A stretch of DNA of 64,000 bases from positions 174,409 through 238,408 of the forward strand of contig NZ_JAKFYR010000008.1 of the NCBI RefSeq assembly GCF_022554085.1, written 5' to 3'. This document shows, piece after piece, positions 42,051 to 52,185 of the stretch. Position 1 is the first letter of the stretch. Each line of letters begins with the position of its first letter. The stretch is from Rhodococcus sp. CH91. GTDB taxonomy: Bacteria > Actinomycetota > Actinomycetes > Mycobacteriales > Mycobacteriaceae. The notes beneath the pieces are model-generated. The model worked only from the letters and a program-made list of their open reading frames with translations, was not told the origin of the DNA and made no database searches. The position numbers were made by a program, and so were the translations under genes.

Positions 42051-42066
42051 CTAACAAGGCTGTTAC
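42051..42066. promoter_or_regulatory. GlnR-like box upstream of the urea carboxylase gene
   Basis: CTAAC-N6-GTTAC, giving AC-N9-AC spacing, 46 bp before the start codon. It would couple the gene to nitrogen status, as proposed for urtA. Confidence 0.35.
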
Positions 42067-42101
42067 ACAACGTCACAGCAGCGTCATGGCCGGTCCATAG
42101 C

Positions 42102-42134
42102 GTATACAGCCATGTCGACAAAGACGTATACAGC
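42102..42134. promoter_or_regulatory. Two GTATACAGC operators at the urea carboxylase start
   Basis: GTATACAGC at 42102-42110 and 42126-42134, 24 bp apart in direct orientation. The first touches a TAGCGT -10 candidate (42098-42103) that ends 8 nt before the ATG; the second lies inside codons 5-8. This is a repressor-type position on a probably leaderless promoter. Confidence 0.6.
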
Positions 42135-45100
42135 AGCGCCGGTCCCCTCGACCACCGCCTTCGACACCCTGCTCGTGGCCAATCGCGGTGAGATCGCCTG
42201 CCGCATCATGCGATCGGCACACAAGCTCGGCCTCAAGACGGTCGCGGTCTACTCGGACGCCGACGCATCGGCCGCGCACGTCGAGCTCGCCGACATCGCA
42301 GTCCGGCTCGGCCCCGCGCCGGCCGCAGAGTCCTATCTGCGCGCCGATCTCGTCATCGAGGCCGCTCTGGCCACCGGCGCCGGAGCCATCCATCCGGGAT
42401 ACGGATTCCTCTCCGAGAACGCGGAATTCGCAGCGGCATGTGAGGCCGCGGGTATCGCCTTCGTCGGCCCCACCCCCGACCAGCTACGCGTCTTCGGCGA
42501 CAAGCACACCGCACGCGAGGCCGCTCGCGCAGTGGGTGCCCCGCTCGTACCCGGCAGCGGCCTGCTCGACTCCCTCGACGACGCACTCTCGGCCGCCGAC
42601 CACATCGGATATCCGGTGATGCTCAAGGCCGTCGGCGGTGGCGGCGGCATCGGCATGCAGGCCTGCCACGGCCCCGACGACCTGCGTGAGGCGTACGAGC
42701 GGGTGTTGCGACTCGCCGCCGCGAACTTCTCCTCGTCGGGCGTCTTCCTCGAACGCTTCGTCCCGCGGGCGCGTCACGTCGAGGTCCAGATCTTCGGCGA
42801 CGGGCAGGGCCGCACGATCAGTCTCGGCACCCGCGACTGCTCGCTGCAGCGCCGGAACCAGAAGGTGGTCGAGGAGGCTCCGGCACCGAACCTCCCCGAC
42901 GCCGTCGTCGAGCAGATGCTCTCGTGCTCACGCGCTCTCGCGTCGTCGGTGCACTACCGTTCGGCCGGCACCGTCGAATTCGTCTACGACGTCGATCGCG
43001 GAGAGGTCTCGTTCCTCGAGATGAACACCCGCTTGCAGGTCGAGCATCCGGTCACCGAGGAGATCACCGGTGTCGACCTCGTCGAGTGGATGCTGCGCCT
43101 GGCACGTGGCGACGAGAGCATGCTCGACGGGCTCCCCGATTCCGGGCCGGAGATCACCGGGCACGCCGTCGAAGCTCGCGTGTACGCCGAGGATCCCGGA
43201 CGCGACTACCGGCCGAGCGCCGGTCTGCTCACGCACGTGGAATTCCCCGCCCACACGCGCGTCGAGACATGGGTGGACACCGGCACCGAGGTGGGCTCGT
43301 TCTACGACCCCATGCTCGCGAAGGTGATCGTGCGCGGCGAGTCTCGCCGGACGGCCTTCGCGGCTCTGGCCGAGGCACTCGACGACACCCATCTGTACGG
43401 AGTACAGACCAATCTGTCGCAGTTGCGCAGGATCTGCACCGACACCACCGTTCTCGACGCCGAACATGTCACCACCACCCTCGCAGGGATCCGCTCGACC
43501 GGGCACCGCATCGACGTGCTGCGCGCCGGGACCATGACCACCATCCAGGACCACCCGGGTCGTATCGGATTGTGGGAGGTCGGGATTCCGCCTTCGGGGC
43601 CGATGGACGATCTGTCGTTCCGCGCGGCGAACGGCGCGGTCGGCAACCCCGAAGGCACACCCGGACTCGAATGCACCTTGCTCGGTCCGCGCCTGGAGTT
43701 CTCCGATCCGACGATCGTCTGCGTCACGGGAGCTCCGGCCGAGGTCACCGTCGACGGTGAACCGGTGCCGATGTGGGAGCCCGTCGAGGTTCCCGCCGGA
43801 TCCGTTCTCGAGGTGGGAAGCCCCACCGACACCGGCCTGCGCACCTACATCGCGGTACGCAGCGGTCTCGACGTGCCGCTCTACCACGGCAGCGCCTCGA
43901 CCTTCACGCTCGGCGGCTTCGGCGGCACGACCGGGCGGGCGGTCGCGACCGGCGACGTGCTGGGCCTCGCATCCGGGGAGACGGTGACCGATCCGGCTCC
44001 CGTCCCCTCCGACCGCCGCCCGGACTTCGGCCACACCTGGCATCTCGCCGTCACCGAGGGACCGCAGCCGGCTCCGGCATACTTCACCGCCGAGGACCTG
44101 CAGCAGTTCTACGACACCGTGTGGACCGTCCAGACCCACGCCAACCGCACCGGTATCCGGCTCGACGGCCCGAAGCCGACCTGGTCGCGCACCGATGGTG
44201 GCGACGCGGGTCTGCACCCGTCGAATCTGCACGACAATCCCTACAGCGTGGGGGCACTCAACGTCTCCGGCGACACCCCGATCCTGCTCGGGCCGGACGG
44301 GCCGAGCCTCGGTGGCTTCGCGTGCCCGCTCACCGTCGCCTCCGGTCACCGGTGGAAGCTCGGTCAGATCCGTCCCGGCGACTCGTTGCGGTTCGTGCCG
44401 GTGTCCGACGAGGGAGCCGCCGAACTGCGCAGCGCAGCGGCGCGCGGGGCCGACCTTCCGCCCGTGCCCCGGCAGAGCGAACCCGACGGGGGCCGGCTCG
44501 GACGTATCGAACCGTTCCTCGACCGGCCCGAGGTCGTGTACCTGCGCGGCGGGGACGACAACATCCTCGTCGAGTACGGCGAGATGGTGCTCGATCTCGG
44601 TCTGCGTATGCGGGTGCACGCCCTGTCCGAGGCACTCGCCGCCGCGGCACTGCCCGGCATCGTCGATGTCACTCCCGGTGTGCGCTCGCTGCACATCCAT
44701 TTCGATCCGGACGTTCTTCCGCAGTACCACCTGCTCGGTGTCCTGCAGGATCTCGAGACGGAACTGCCCGCCACCCGCGATCTGGTGGTGCCGAGCCGCA
44801 CCGTCCGCCTGCCGCTGTCGTTCGACGATCCCTCCATCACCGAGGCCATCTCCCGGTACCGCAGCGGTGTGCGCGACGAAGCACCGTGGTTGCCGTCCAA
44901 CACCGAGTTCATCCGGCGCATCAACGGTCTCGACTCGATCGAGCAGGTGCGTGACACCGTGTTCGACGCCGAATATCTGGTCCTCGGCCTCGGTGACGTC
45001 TATCTCGGTGCGCCCCTGGCCGTCCCGCTCGATCCGCGCCACCGGCTCGTCACCACCAAGTACAACCCCGCTCGTACGTGGACACCCTCGGACGCGGTGG

Positions 45101-45753
45101 GCATCGGCGGCAAGTATCTGTGCGTGTACGGCATGGAGTCTCCGGGCGGGTACCAGCTGGTGGGCCGCACGATCCCGATCTGGTCCGGTTACCGGCAGAC
45201 CGGGCCGTTCGAGGAGGGCAAGCCCTGGCTGTTCCGGTTCTTCGACCGGATCGTCTGGGAGCCGGTCACTCCCGACCAGTTGCTCGAATATCGTGCGGCC
45301 GCGAAGGCCGGCAGGTTCGACGCCGACGTCTCCGAGGGCACCTTCGCGCTCGCCGACCACCTGCGCTTCCTCGAGGAGAACGCGGAGTCGATCGATGCCT
45401 TCCACGCCGTGCAGTCCCGCGCCTTCGAAGCCGAGAAGCAGGCGTGGCGCGCTGCCGGCGAGTTCGACCGGGTCGAGAGCGAGCCTGTCGAGGTGGCCGC
45501 ACCGAGCGACCCCCTCGAGGGAATGCCCGCCGGATCCGTCGTGATCGAGGCGCCGATGGTCGGTAACGTCTGGCGCGTCGAGGTCGCCGAAGGCGACATC
45601 GTGACCGCGGGTGGCACGACGGTGATCCTCGAGGCCATGAAGCTCGAGATGCCGGTGCCCGCCGAGACCGCCGGTACGGTTCTGAAAGTTCTCGTGACCC
45701 CGGGCACGAAGGTTGCACCCGGGACCCCTCTTCTCGTGATCGGAGCAGTGTGA
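42112..45753 (+). CDS. uca: Urea carboxylase (biotin-dependent)
   Basis: A 1213-residue enzyme that carboxylates urea to allophanate using ATP and bicarbonate. Domains in order: biotin carboxylase (about 17-460, LLVANRGEIACRIMRSAHKL, GGGGGIGM, FLEMNTRLQVEHPVTEE), carboxyltransferase formed by the AHS2/KipA-like and AHS1/KipI-like halves (about 470-1060), and a C-terminal biotin domain with VILEAMKLEMPV. Guanidine carboxylase is the main alternative. The urea transporter upstream, the allophanate hydrolase downstream and the absence of the DUF1989 carboxyguanidine deiminase pair favour urea. No ribosome binding site is seen. Confidence 0.9.
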   Translation: MSTKTYTAAPVPSTTAFDTLLVANRGEIACRIMRSAHKLGLKTVAVYSDADASAAHVELADIAVRLGPAPAAESYLRADLVIEAALATGAGAIHPGYGFLSENAEFAAACEAAGIAFVGPTPDQLRVFGDKHTAREAARAVGAPLVPGSGLLDSLDDALSAADHIGYPVMLKAVGGGGGIGMQACHGPDDLREAYERVLRLAAANFSSSGVFLERFVPRARHVEVQIFGDGQGRTISLGTRDCSLQRRNQKVVEEAPAPNLPDAVVEQMLSCSRALASSVHYRSAGTVEFVYDVDRGEVSFLEMNTRLQVEHPVTEEITGVDLVEWMLRLARGDESMLDGLPDSGPEITGHAVEARVYAEDPGRDYRPSAGLLTHVEFPAHTRVETWVDTGTEVGSFYDPMLAKVIVRGESRRTAFAALAEALDDTHLYGVQTNLSQLRRICTDTTVLDAEHVTTTLAGIRSTGHRIDVLRAGTMTTIQDHPGRIGLWEVGIPPSGPMDDLSFRAANGAVGNPEGTPGLECTLLGPRLEFSDPTIVCVTGAPAEVTVDGEPVPMWEPVEVPAGSVLEVGSPTDTGLRTYIAVRSGLDVPLYHGSASTFTLGGFGGTTGRAVATGDVLGLASGETVTDPAPVPSDRRPDFGHTWHLAVTEGPQPAPAYFTAEDLQQFYDTVWTVQTHANRTGIRLDGPKPTWSRTDGGDAGLHPSNLHDNPYSVGALNVSGDTPILLGPDGPSLGGFACPLTVASGHRWKLGQIRPGDSLRFVPVSDEGAAELRSAAARGADLPPVPRQSEPDGGRLGRIEPFLDRPEVVYLRGGDDNILVEYGEMVLDLGLRMRVHALSEALAAAALPGIVDVTPGVRSLHIHFDPDVLPQYHLLGVLQDLETELPATRDLVVPSRTVRLPLSFDDPSITEAISRYRSGVRDEAPWLPSNTEFIRRINGLDSIEQVRDTVFDAEYLVLGLGDVYLGAPLAVPLDPRHRLVTTKYNPARTWTPSDAVGIGGKYLCVYGMESPGGYQLVGRTIPIWSGYRQTGPFEEGKPWLFRFFDRIVWEPVTPDQLLEYRAAAKAGRFDADVSEGTFALADHLRFLEENAESIDAFHAVQSRAFEAEKQAWRAAGEFDRVESEPVEVAAPSDPLEGMPAGSVVIEAPMVGNVWRVEVAEGDIVTAGGTTVILEAMKLEMPVPAETAGTVLKVLVTPGTKVAPGTPLLVIGAV

Positions 45754-47507
45754 TGAACATCGGCAGTACCCTCGGCCCCACCACGGATCCCGCCCCGGTA
45801 TCCGCCCCTTCCGCGAGGGTGTCTGCCTCCGAACGGGTCCGCGACGCGGTGCGCCGGATCGACGAGGTCGATCGTCCCGAGGTCTGGATCACCCTGCGCA
45901 GCACCGAGGAGCTCCTCGCCGAGGCGGAGGCAGTGGACGCCCGGGTCGCCTCCGGGGAGTCCTTGCCCCTCGCGGGTCTGGTCGTCGCGGTGAAGGACAA
46001 CGTCGACGTCGCAGGGATCCCGACGACTGCCGGATGCCCCGAATTCGCCTACACCCCCGAGGACACCGCCTCCGGTGTCGAACGTCTCGTGGCTGCCGGC
46101 GCGATCGTGCTGGGCAAGACGAATCTCGACCAGTTCGCGACGGGTCTCGTGGGCACCCGGAGTCCCTACGGGGCGGTGCGGTGCGCGTGGGATCCCGAGA
46201 AGGTCTCGGGTGGTTCGAGTTCGGGTTCCGCGGTCGCGGTGGCTCTGGGCATCGCCGACATCGGGATCGGCACCGACACCGCCGGATCCGGACGCGTGCC
46301 GGCCGCTCTGCACGGTCTCGTCGGGTTCAAGGCGACCCTCGGGGTGATCCCCACGCACGGTGTGGTCCCGGCATGTGTCGACTACGACTGCCTCACCGTG
46401 TTCGCGACCTCGCTCGACCTCGCGACCGAGGCCGTCACCGTGATGGCGGGCCCGGAGCCGCGGGATCCGCGCAGCCGGGCGTGGCCTGCCGACGTGCGGC
46501 TCGCCGCATCGAACGAGTTGAGGCTCGCGGTGCCTCGCGCAGAGGATCTCGACGCGATGTGCGAGGAGTATCGCGATGCTTTCGAGCGGACCGTGGTGTC
46601 CGCGCGGGAGGCGGGTATCGAGCTCGTCGAGGTGGACATCTCCCCCCTTCTCGATGCGGCGCTGCTCCTGTACGACGGCGCCGTGGTCGCGGAGCGGTAC
46701 GCGGCGGCCGGTGATTTCCTGTCCACCGAGCCCGCGGGCGCGGATCCCACCGTGGCGGCCATCGTCGCCGGGGCGAAGAATCCTGCCGCGCACGAACTCG
46801 TCGACGACCTCGACCGGCTCGTCCGGGTGAAGGCGCACGCCGGTGAACTGCTCGCCGGCTTCGATGGGCTGCTGCTCCCCACAACCACCGAGCACCCGAG
46901 TATCGCGGCCGTAGAGGCCGATCCGATCGGTATCAACCGGCGGATGGGGACCTACACGAACTTCTGCAACCTGCTGGACATGGCGGCGGTGGCGTTCCCC
47001 GGTGCCCCCACCGCGTCGGGGAACCCGTTCGGCGTCATGGTCGTGGTCCCGGCGTTCGCCGACCAGGTCGCCGTGGACGTCGCGGCCGCGATGCTCGGTG
47101 TGGCCGCCTCGCCCGTCGTCGAGGCGGGCGTGGATCTCGCGGTCTTCGGTGCGCATCTGCGCGGTCAGCCCCTGAACTTCCAGCTCGAGGATCTCGGCGC
47201 CCGGTTCGTGGAGGAGATCCGCACGTCGGACGCCTACCGTCTGACGGCGTTGAACACGACCCCGCCCAAGCCGGGCCTCGTGCGGCACGGCGCAGGCAAG
47301 GGCGCTGCCGTCGCGGGCGAGTTGTTCCGGATCTCGGAAGCGGGACTCGGGCGCTTTCTCGCAGCCCTACCCGCTCCGATGGCGCTGACGAGCGTCGAAC
47401 TGGCGGACGGACGTTCGGTCGTGGGCTTCGGCTGCACGCACGAGGCCGCCGGAGATGCGGTGGACATCACCGAATTCGGCGGGTGGAAGGCCTACCTGCA
47501 GTCCTGA
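45753..47507 (+). CDS. atzF: Allophanate hydrolase (amidase signature family)
   Basis: A 584-residue enzyme that splits allophanate to two ammonia and two CO2. The catalytic Ser-cisSer-Lys triad is visible: Lys in VAVKDNVDVAG, and the two Ser in SGGSSSGSAVAVALG and GTDTAGSGRVPA. After residue 450 comes the extra C-terminal domain found in full-length AtzF, ending in FGGWKAYLQ. The ATG shares one base with the carboxylase stop, so the pair is coupled and completes the urea amidolyase pathway. Confidence 0.94.
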   Translation: MNIGSTLGPTTDPAPVSAPSARVSASERVRDAVRRIDEVDRPEVWITLRSTEELLAEAEAVDARVASGESLPLAGLVVAVKDNVDVAGIPTTAGCPEFAYTPEDTASGVERLVAAGAIVLGKTNLDQFATGLVGTRSPYGAVRCAWDPEKVSGGSSSGSAVAVALGIADIGIGTDTAGSGRVPAALHGLVGFKATLGVIPTHGVVPACVDYDCLTVFATSLDLATEAVTVMAGPEPRDPRSRAWPADVRLAASNELRLAVPRAEDLDAMCEEYRDAFERTVVSAREAGIELVEVDISPLLDAALLLYDGAVVAERYAAAGDFLSTEPAGADPTVAAIVAGAKNPAAHELVDDLDRLVRVKAHAGELLAGFDGLLLPTTTEHPSIAAVEADPIGINRRMGTYTNFCNLLDMAAVAFPGAPTASGNPFGVMVVVPAFADQVAVDVAAAMLGVAASPVVEAGVDLAVFGAHLRGQPLNFQLEDLGARFVEEIRTSDAYRLTALNTTPPKPGLVRHGAGKGAAVAGELFRISEAGLGRFLAALPAPMALTSVELADGRSVVGFGCTHEAAGDAVDITEFGGWKAYLQS

Positions 47508-47529
47508 CCCCGGGCTCCCGATCGGGTGC

Positions 47530-47572
47530 GCAGTCGTCGTCGAGTGCTTCGGCGATTCTCGACGACGACTGC
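47530..47572. terminator. 15-bp-stem terminator between atzF and the desaturase gene
   Basis: Arms 47530-47544 and 47558-47572 pair exactly around a 13-nt loop between convergent genes. Confidence 0.85.
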
Positions 47573-47585
47573 ACACCCGTCGCTG

Positions 47586-49043
47586 TCAGCGGGGCGGTAG
47601 GTCGACGGCCACGCCGCCGCCGTCGTGTTCCGGACCGGCGTCGGGATGATCCGCGGGCAGCCGGCTGCGGAACCGGGCGGCTTCACTGGGCACCGGCCCG
47701 CCCTCGGGATCCTGGGACCGGCGGTACGGTCCGGGCTTCGGCCGGGCCTTGCCGCCGGGGAACGCCAGTCGCGCGATGGTGCGGTGGACCATGAACCACT
47801 GCTTACCGAGACGGCCCGAGTTGTAGGGCAGTTCGTAACGTTCGCAGATGTCCTTGACCTTCGGAGCCACCTCGGCGTAGCGCGTGCTCGGCATGTCGGG
47901 GAACAGATGGTGTTCGACCTGGTAACCCAGGTTCCCGCTCATGATGTGGAACAGCGGGGTGCCCTCGATGTTGGCCGCGCCGACGAGTTGACGTACATAC
48001 CATCCGCCGCGCGACTCGTCCTGCACTTCCTTCTTCGAGAAGGTGTACGTCTGATCCGGGAAATGCCCGCAGAAGATGATCGCGTGCGCCCAGACGTTGC
48101 GGATGATGTTGGCGGTGATGTCGGCGAGCACGGTCGCCAGGAACGTCTTCTCGACTCCGGGCAGGAACCGGTCGGCGAGGTCGGCCGCGGTGGACCACTT
48201 CCCGGATCGGCCGCCGAATGTGCGCAGGCGCCGTCCGATGCGGGAGGTGCTCGGTTGCGGCAGCCTGCCCTGCAGTGCGAGCTGGGCGATGCCGAAGACG
48301 GCGGCGCTGACCAGCGGCCAGCCGACGTAGTCCTTGACGAACTGGGCACGCGCCTTACCGGCGATCCCCTTCAATTCCTCGAGCACCTGTGCCGGGGTCT
48401 TCTTCCCTGCCCACAGCGCTTCGAGGTCGAGGTCGTGCAAGGCGACACCCCACTCGAAGAGCACGGTGAGCAGAGCGTTGTAGAAGGGCTGCGCGAGATA
48501 GACCGGATGCCATTTCTGGTGCGGGTCGATCCGCATGATCTCGTACCCGAGATCCTTGTCGAGCCCGCGGATGTTGGTGAACGTGTGGTGGATGTAGTTG
48601 TGCGAGTGCTTCCATGCCTCGGCCGTCGACGCGGTGTCCCAATCCCACACGGACGAGTGGATGTCCGGATCGTTCATCCAGTCCCACTGGCCGTGCATCA
48701 CGTTGTGGCCGATCTCCATGTTCTCGAGGATCTTCGCCAGCCCCAGACACGTGGTTCCCGCGAGCCAGGCGGGCTTGGACGACGACGCGAACAACAGCAC
48801 CCGCCCCGCGACGACGAGCTGACGCTGTGCCGCGATCACGTTCTTGATGTACTGCCGGTCCTTGTCGCCGAGGCTCGAATACACCTCGTCGTGGATGGCG
48901 TCGAACTCCTTCGCGATCTGATCGAGGTCCTCCTCGCTCAGATGGGCGAGGGGGTTCTCCGGTTCTCGCGACTCGACTGCGTTCCGGTCGATGCTCCTGG
49001 TCACGACGACGCCCCCTGTCCTCTCGACGCTCGGTGCTCTCAC
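47586..49043 (-). CDS. desA3: Acyl-CoA fatty acid desaturase, DesA3 type
   Basis: A 485-residue membrane diiron desaturase with the three His boxes: HNVMHGQWD, HSHNYIHH and QVEHHLFPD. EIGHNVMHGQWDWMNDPDIH and CGHFPDQ match M. tuberculosis DesA3 (Rv3229c), a stearoyl-CoA delta-9 desaturase. It takes electrons from the reductase encoded just upstream, whose stop overlaps this GTG by 4 bp. A GTG at 49004 with AGGGGG upstream is an alternative start that removes 13 residues. The C-terminal 60 residues are Pro/Gly-rich and probably disordered. Confidence 0.9.
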   Translation of the reverse strand: MRAPSVERTGGVVVTRSIDRNAVESREPENPLAHLSEEDLDQIAKEFDAIHDEVYSSLGDKDRQYIKNVIAAQRQLVVAGRVLLFASSSKPAWLAGTTCLGLAKILENMEIGHNVMHGQWDWMNDPDIHSSVWDWDTASTAEAWKHSHNYIHHTFTNIRGLDKDLGYEIMRIDPHQKWHPVYLAQPFYNALLTVLFEWGVALHDLDLEALWAGKKTPAQVLEELKGIAGKARAQFVKDYVGWPLVSAAVFGIAQLALQGRLPQPSTSRIGRRLRTFGGRSGKWSTAADLADRFLPGVEKTFLATVLADITANIIRNVWAHAIIFCGHFPDQTYTFSKKEVQDESRGGWYVRQLVGAANIEGTPLFHIMSGNLGYQVEHHLFPDMPSTRYAEVAPKVKDICERYELPYNSGRLGKQWFMVHRTIARLAFPGGKARPKPGPYRRSQDPEGGPVPSEAARFRSRLPADHPDAGPEHDGGGVAVDLPPR

Positions 49044-50137
49044 AGCTCGATTTCGATGTCACCTTCCGCGGTGTGGATGCAGGTGCGCACCGCCGCCCCG
49101 GTAGGTTCGCTCACCTCGTCGGTCCGCAGGTCCCGGAGTTGCCCGGATCGCAGCGTTCCGACACAGGTGTGGCAGATGCCGATACGGCAGCCGTACGGCA
49201 ACTTCAGGCCGGCTTCCTCACCTGCGACGAGGATGGGTGTTCCGCCGTCGCAGTCCACCTCTTTCTCACTGTCGAGGAAGTGGATGGTGCCGCCCTCACC
49301 GCTTCCGGCATTCCCACCGATGATCGGCTGAAAACGTTCGAGGTGAAAACGCTCCGGATCACCGTGTTCGTCCCAGTGCTCGGACAGAGCGTCGAGGAGT
49401 TCGCGCGGACCCGAACAGAAGACATCGCGTTCCTGCCAGTCGGGACACAGTTCTGCCAGGTCGACGGGGGTGATGCGGCCGCGCTCGCCGCTGATCCACA
49501 CCACCAGGCGCAGTCCGTCGTGACGCTCGTCCAGATCCCGCAGAGCGGAGGAGAAGATCACGTCGTCGTCGCTGTGGGCCGAGTGCACGACGACGACGTC
49601 GTCGAGCCGGTCGCGGTGGTCGAGGCTGCGCAGCATGCTCATGATCGGGGTGATCCCGCTGCCTGCACTGACGAACAGCAGTTTGGCGGGCAGTGGATCG
49701 GGGAGGGTGAACACTCCTTCCACCTCACCGAGCCGGACGATCTCGCCCGGCTCGAGCTTCCGGACCAGATACGGCGAGACCACCCCGTTCTCGACGAGTT
49801 TCGGGGTGACACTGATCAGCCCGTCGGCCGGATCCGGATCGGAGGTGAGCGAGTAGGCCCGCCAGTGGTAGACGCCGTCGATGATGACTCCGAGCCGCAC
49901 GTACTGGCCGGGGAGGTGCCCGCGCCACTCGTAGGCCGGCCGGATGAGCACCGACGCGGCGTTTCCGCCTTCGGGGACGACGCGTTCGACGCGCCCGCGC
50001 AGTTCGCGCGTCGTCCACAACGGGTTGATCATCTCGAGATAGTCGTCGGGACGCAGTGGTGTGAACAGGTGCCGCACCGTGCGCAACAACCATCTCCGAA
50101 TCGGGTGCACGTGGGGGCGAGCGCCGCGTTCCGCCAT
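49040..50137 (-). CDS. Ferredoxin-type FAD/2Fe-2S oxidoreductase, desaturase partner (Rv3230c type)
   Basis: A 365-residue electron-transfer protein. The FAD-binding domain has WRAYSLTSDPDP, the NAD(P)H domain has LLFVSAGSGITPIMSML and FCSGPRELLDAL, and the C-terminal plant-type ferredoxin domain has GCRIGICHTCVG plus the late Cys in VRTCIHTAEG as cluster ligands. It matches the Rv3230c partner of DesA3 in order and layout. It is translationally coupled to the desaturase. Confidence 0.9.
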   Translation of the reverse strand: MAERGARPHVHPIRRWLLRTVRHLFTPLRPDDYLEMINPLWTTRELRGRVERVVPEGGNAASVLIRPAYEWRGHLPGQYVRLGVIIDGVYHWRAYSLTSDPDPADGLISVTPKLVENGVVSPYLVRKLEPGEIVRLGEVEGVFTLPDPLPAKLLFVSAGSGITPIMSMLRSLDHRDRLDDVVVVHSAHSDDDVIFSSALRDLDERHDGLRLVVWISGERGRITPVDLAELCPDWQERDVFCSGPRELLDALSEHWDEHGDPERFHLERFQPIIGGNAGSGEGGTIHFLDSEKEVDCDGGTPILVAGEEAGLKLPYGCRIGICHTCVGTLRSGQLRDLRTDEVSEPTGAAVRTCIHTAEGDIEIEL

Positions 50138-50313
50138 GGCGTCACCTTACGCGCGCGCGTGCCCTGAACGCGCAGATTCGTCCCCGATGTGGGATCGGCA
50201 ACAGCTCGGCGCAGGATCGTCGGCAACACCACCGAATCGGTGACCGCGACCCAGGCTGCCCGGTGTTCGTCCATCACCCGGCCGGCCCGGAAGGCGGCGG
50301 CGGAACGACGTCA

Positions 50314-50343
50314 GCCCGCAGCGACGGTCGTGTCGCCACGGGC
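50314..50343 (-). terminator. Hairpin after the lpd gene
   Basis: GCCCG-CA-GCGAC and GTCGC-CA-CGGGC pair around a 6-nt loop, about 75 bp beyond the lipoamide dehydrogenase stop. The remaining 280 bp between the reductase start and lpd hold no gene that I can support. Confidence 0.55.
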
Positions 50344-50416
50344 TGAGCCGGTACATCCGAGCGGGTATCCGCCCGCACGGAAGGATTCGAACGCGAGCCG
50401 ATACGGCCCGGAGTTC

Positions 50417-51820
<1,404 letters not shown>

Positions 51821-51950
51821 GGATATACAGCGTAGTCCGGGCCGATTCCGGTGTCTGTCGATGGTCCGGTTACTCGCGAGTAGCAAGCCGATCGGCGCGC
51901 CGCTCGGCGGGACCAGCCTTCCCCTCCCCCGGCCGTTCTATGCTCGGGTG

Positions 51951-52154
51951 GTGTTCCTTCTGTTCGGATTCGGCACCAAGCGGAAATATCTCGGCCCAGG
52001 ACAGAACCGGACCTGTCCACGCTGTCACAACACCACACAGTGGGCCCGCATCCGGGAGTTCAACCAGTTCACCCTGTTCTTCGTGCCGGTAGCGCGCTGG
52101 AAACGACGGCAGCTGGAACAGTGCGGCATCTGCGGCACCACCGTCCGGGTCTGA
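51951..52154 (+). CDS. Small zinc-ribbon protein
   Basis: A 67-residue protein with two Cys pairs, CPRCHN (about residues 23-26) and CGICG (about 59-62), separated by a hydrophobic, aromatic stretch with FTLFFVPVARWKRR. This fits the zinc-ribbon (zf-ribbon) small-protein families of unknown function. The GTG at 51951 is chosen; an adjacent GTG 3 nt upstream is equally possible. It is divergent from lpdC. Confidence 0.75.
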   Translation: MFLLFGFGTKRKYLGPGQNRTCPRCHNTTQWARIREFNQFTLFFVPVARWKRRQLEQCGICGTTVRV

Positions 52155-52185
52155 GACCCGGACGGCCCGGAGCCGGACCGGACGA

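Noticed and set aside
42928..45405. Long minus-strand frame opposite urea carboxylase
   Set aside because: Same artefact; no start signal, no domain pattern, and full collinearity of the plus-strand enzyme.
42112..45753. Guanidine carboxylase annotation
   Set aside because: No DUF1989 pair and no guanidine riboswitch seen, while a Urt transporter and allophanate hydrolase are adjacent; urea is the better reading, though not proven.
50362..50367. GGGTAT in the gap after lpdC
   Set aside because: No fitting -35 and no gene start within reach.
50138..50416. Possible small or decayed gene between the reductase and lpdC
   Set aside because: Short frames show no ribosome binding site, no codon bias and no recognisable motif; only a terminator-like hairpin is supported.
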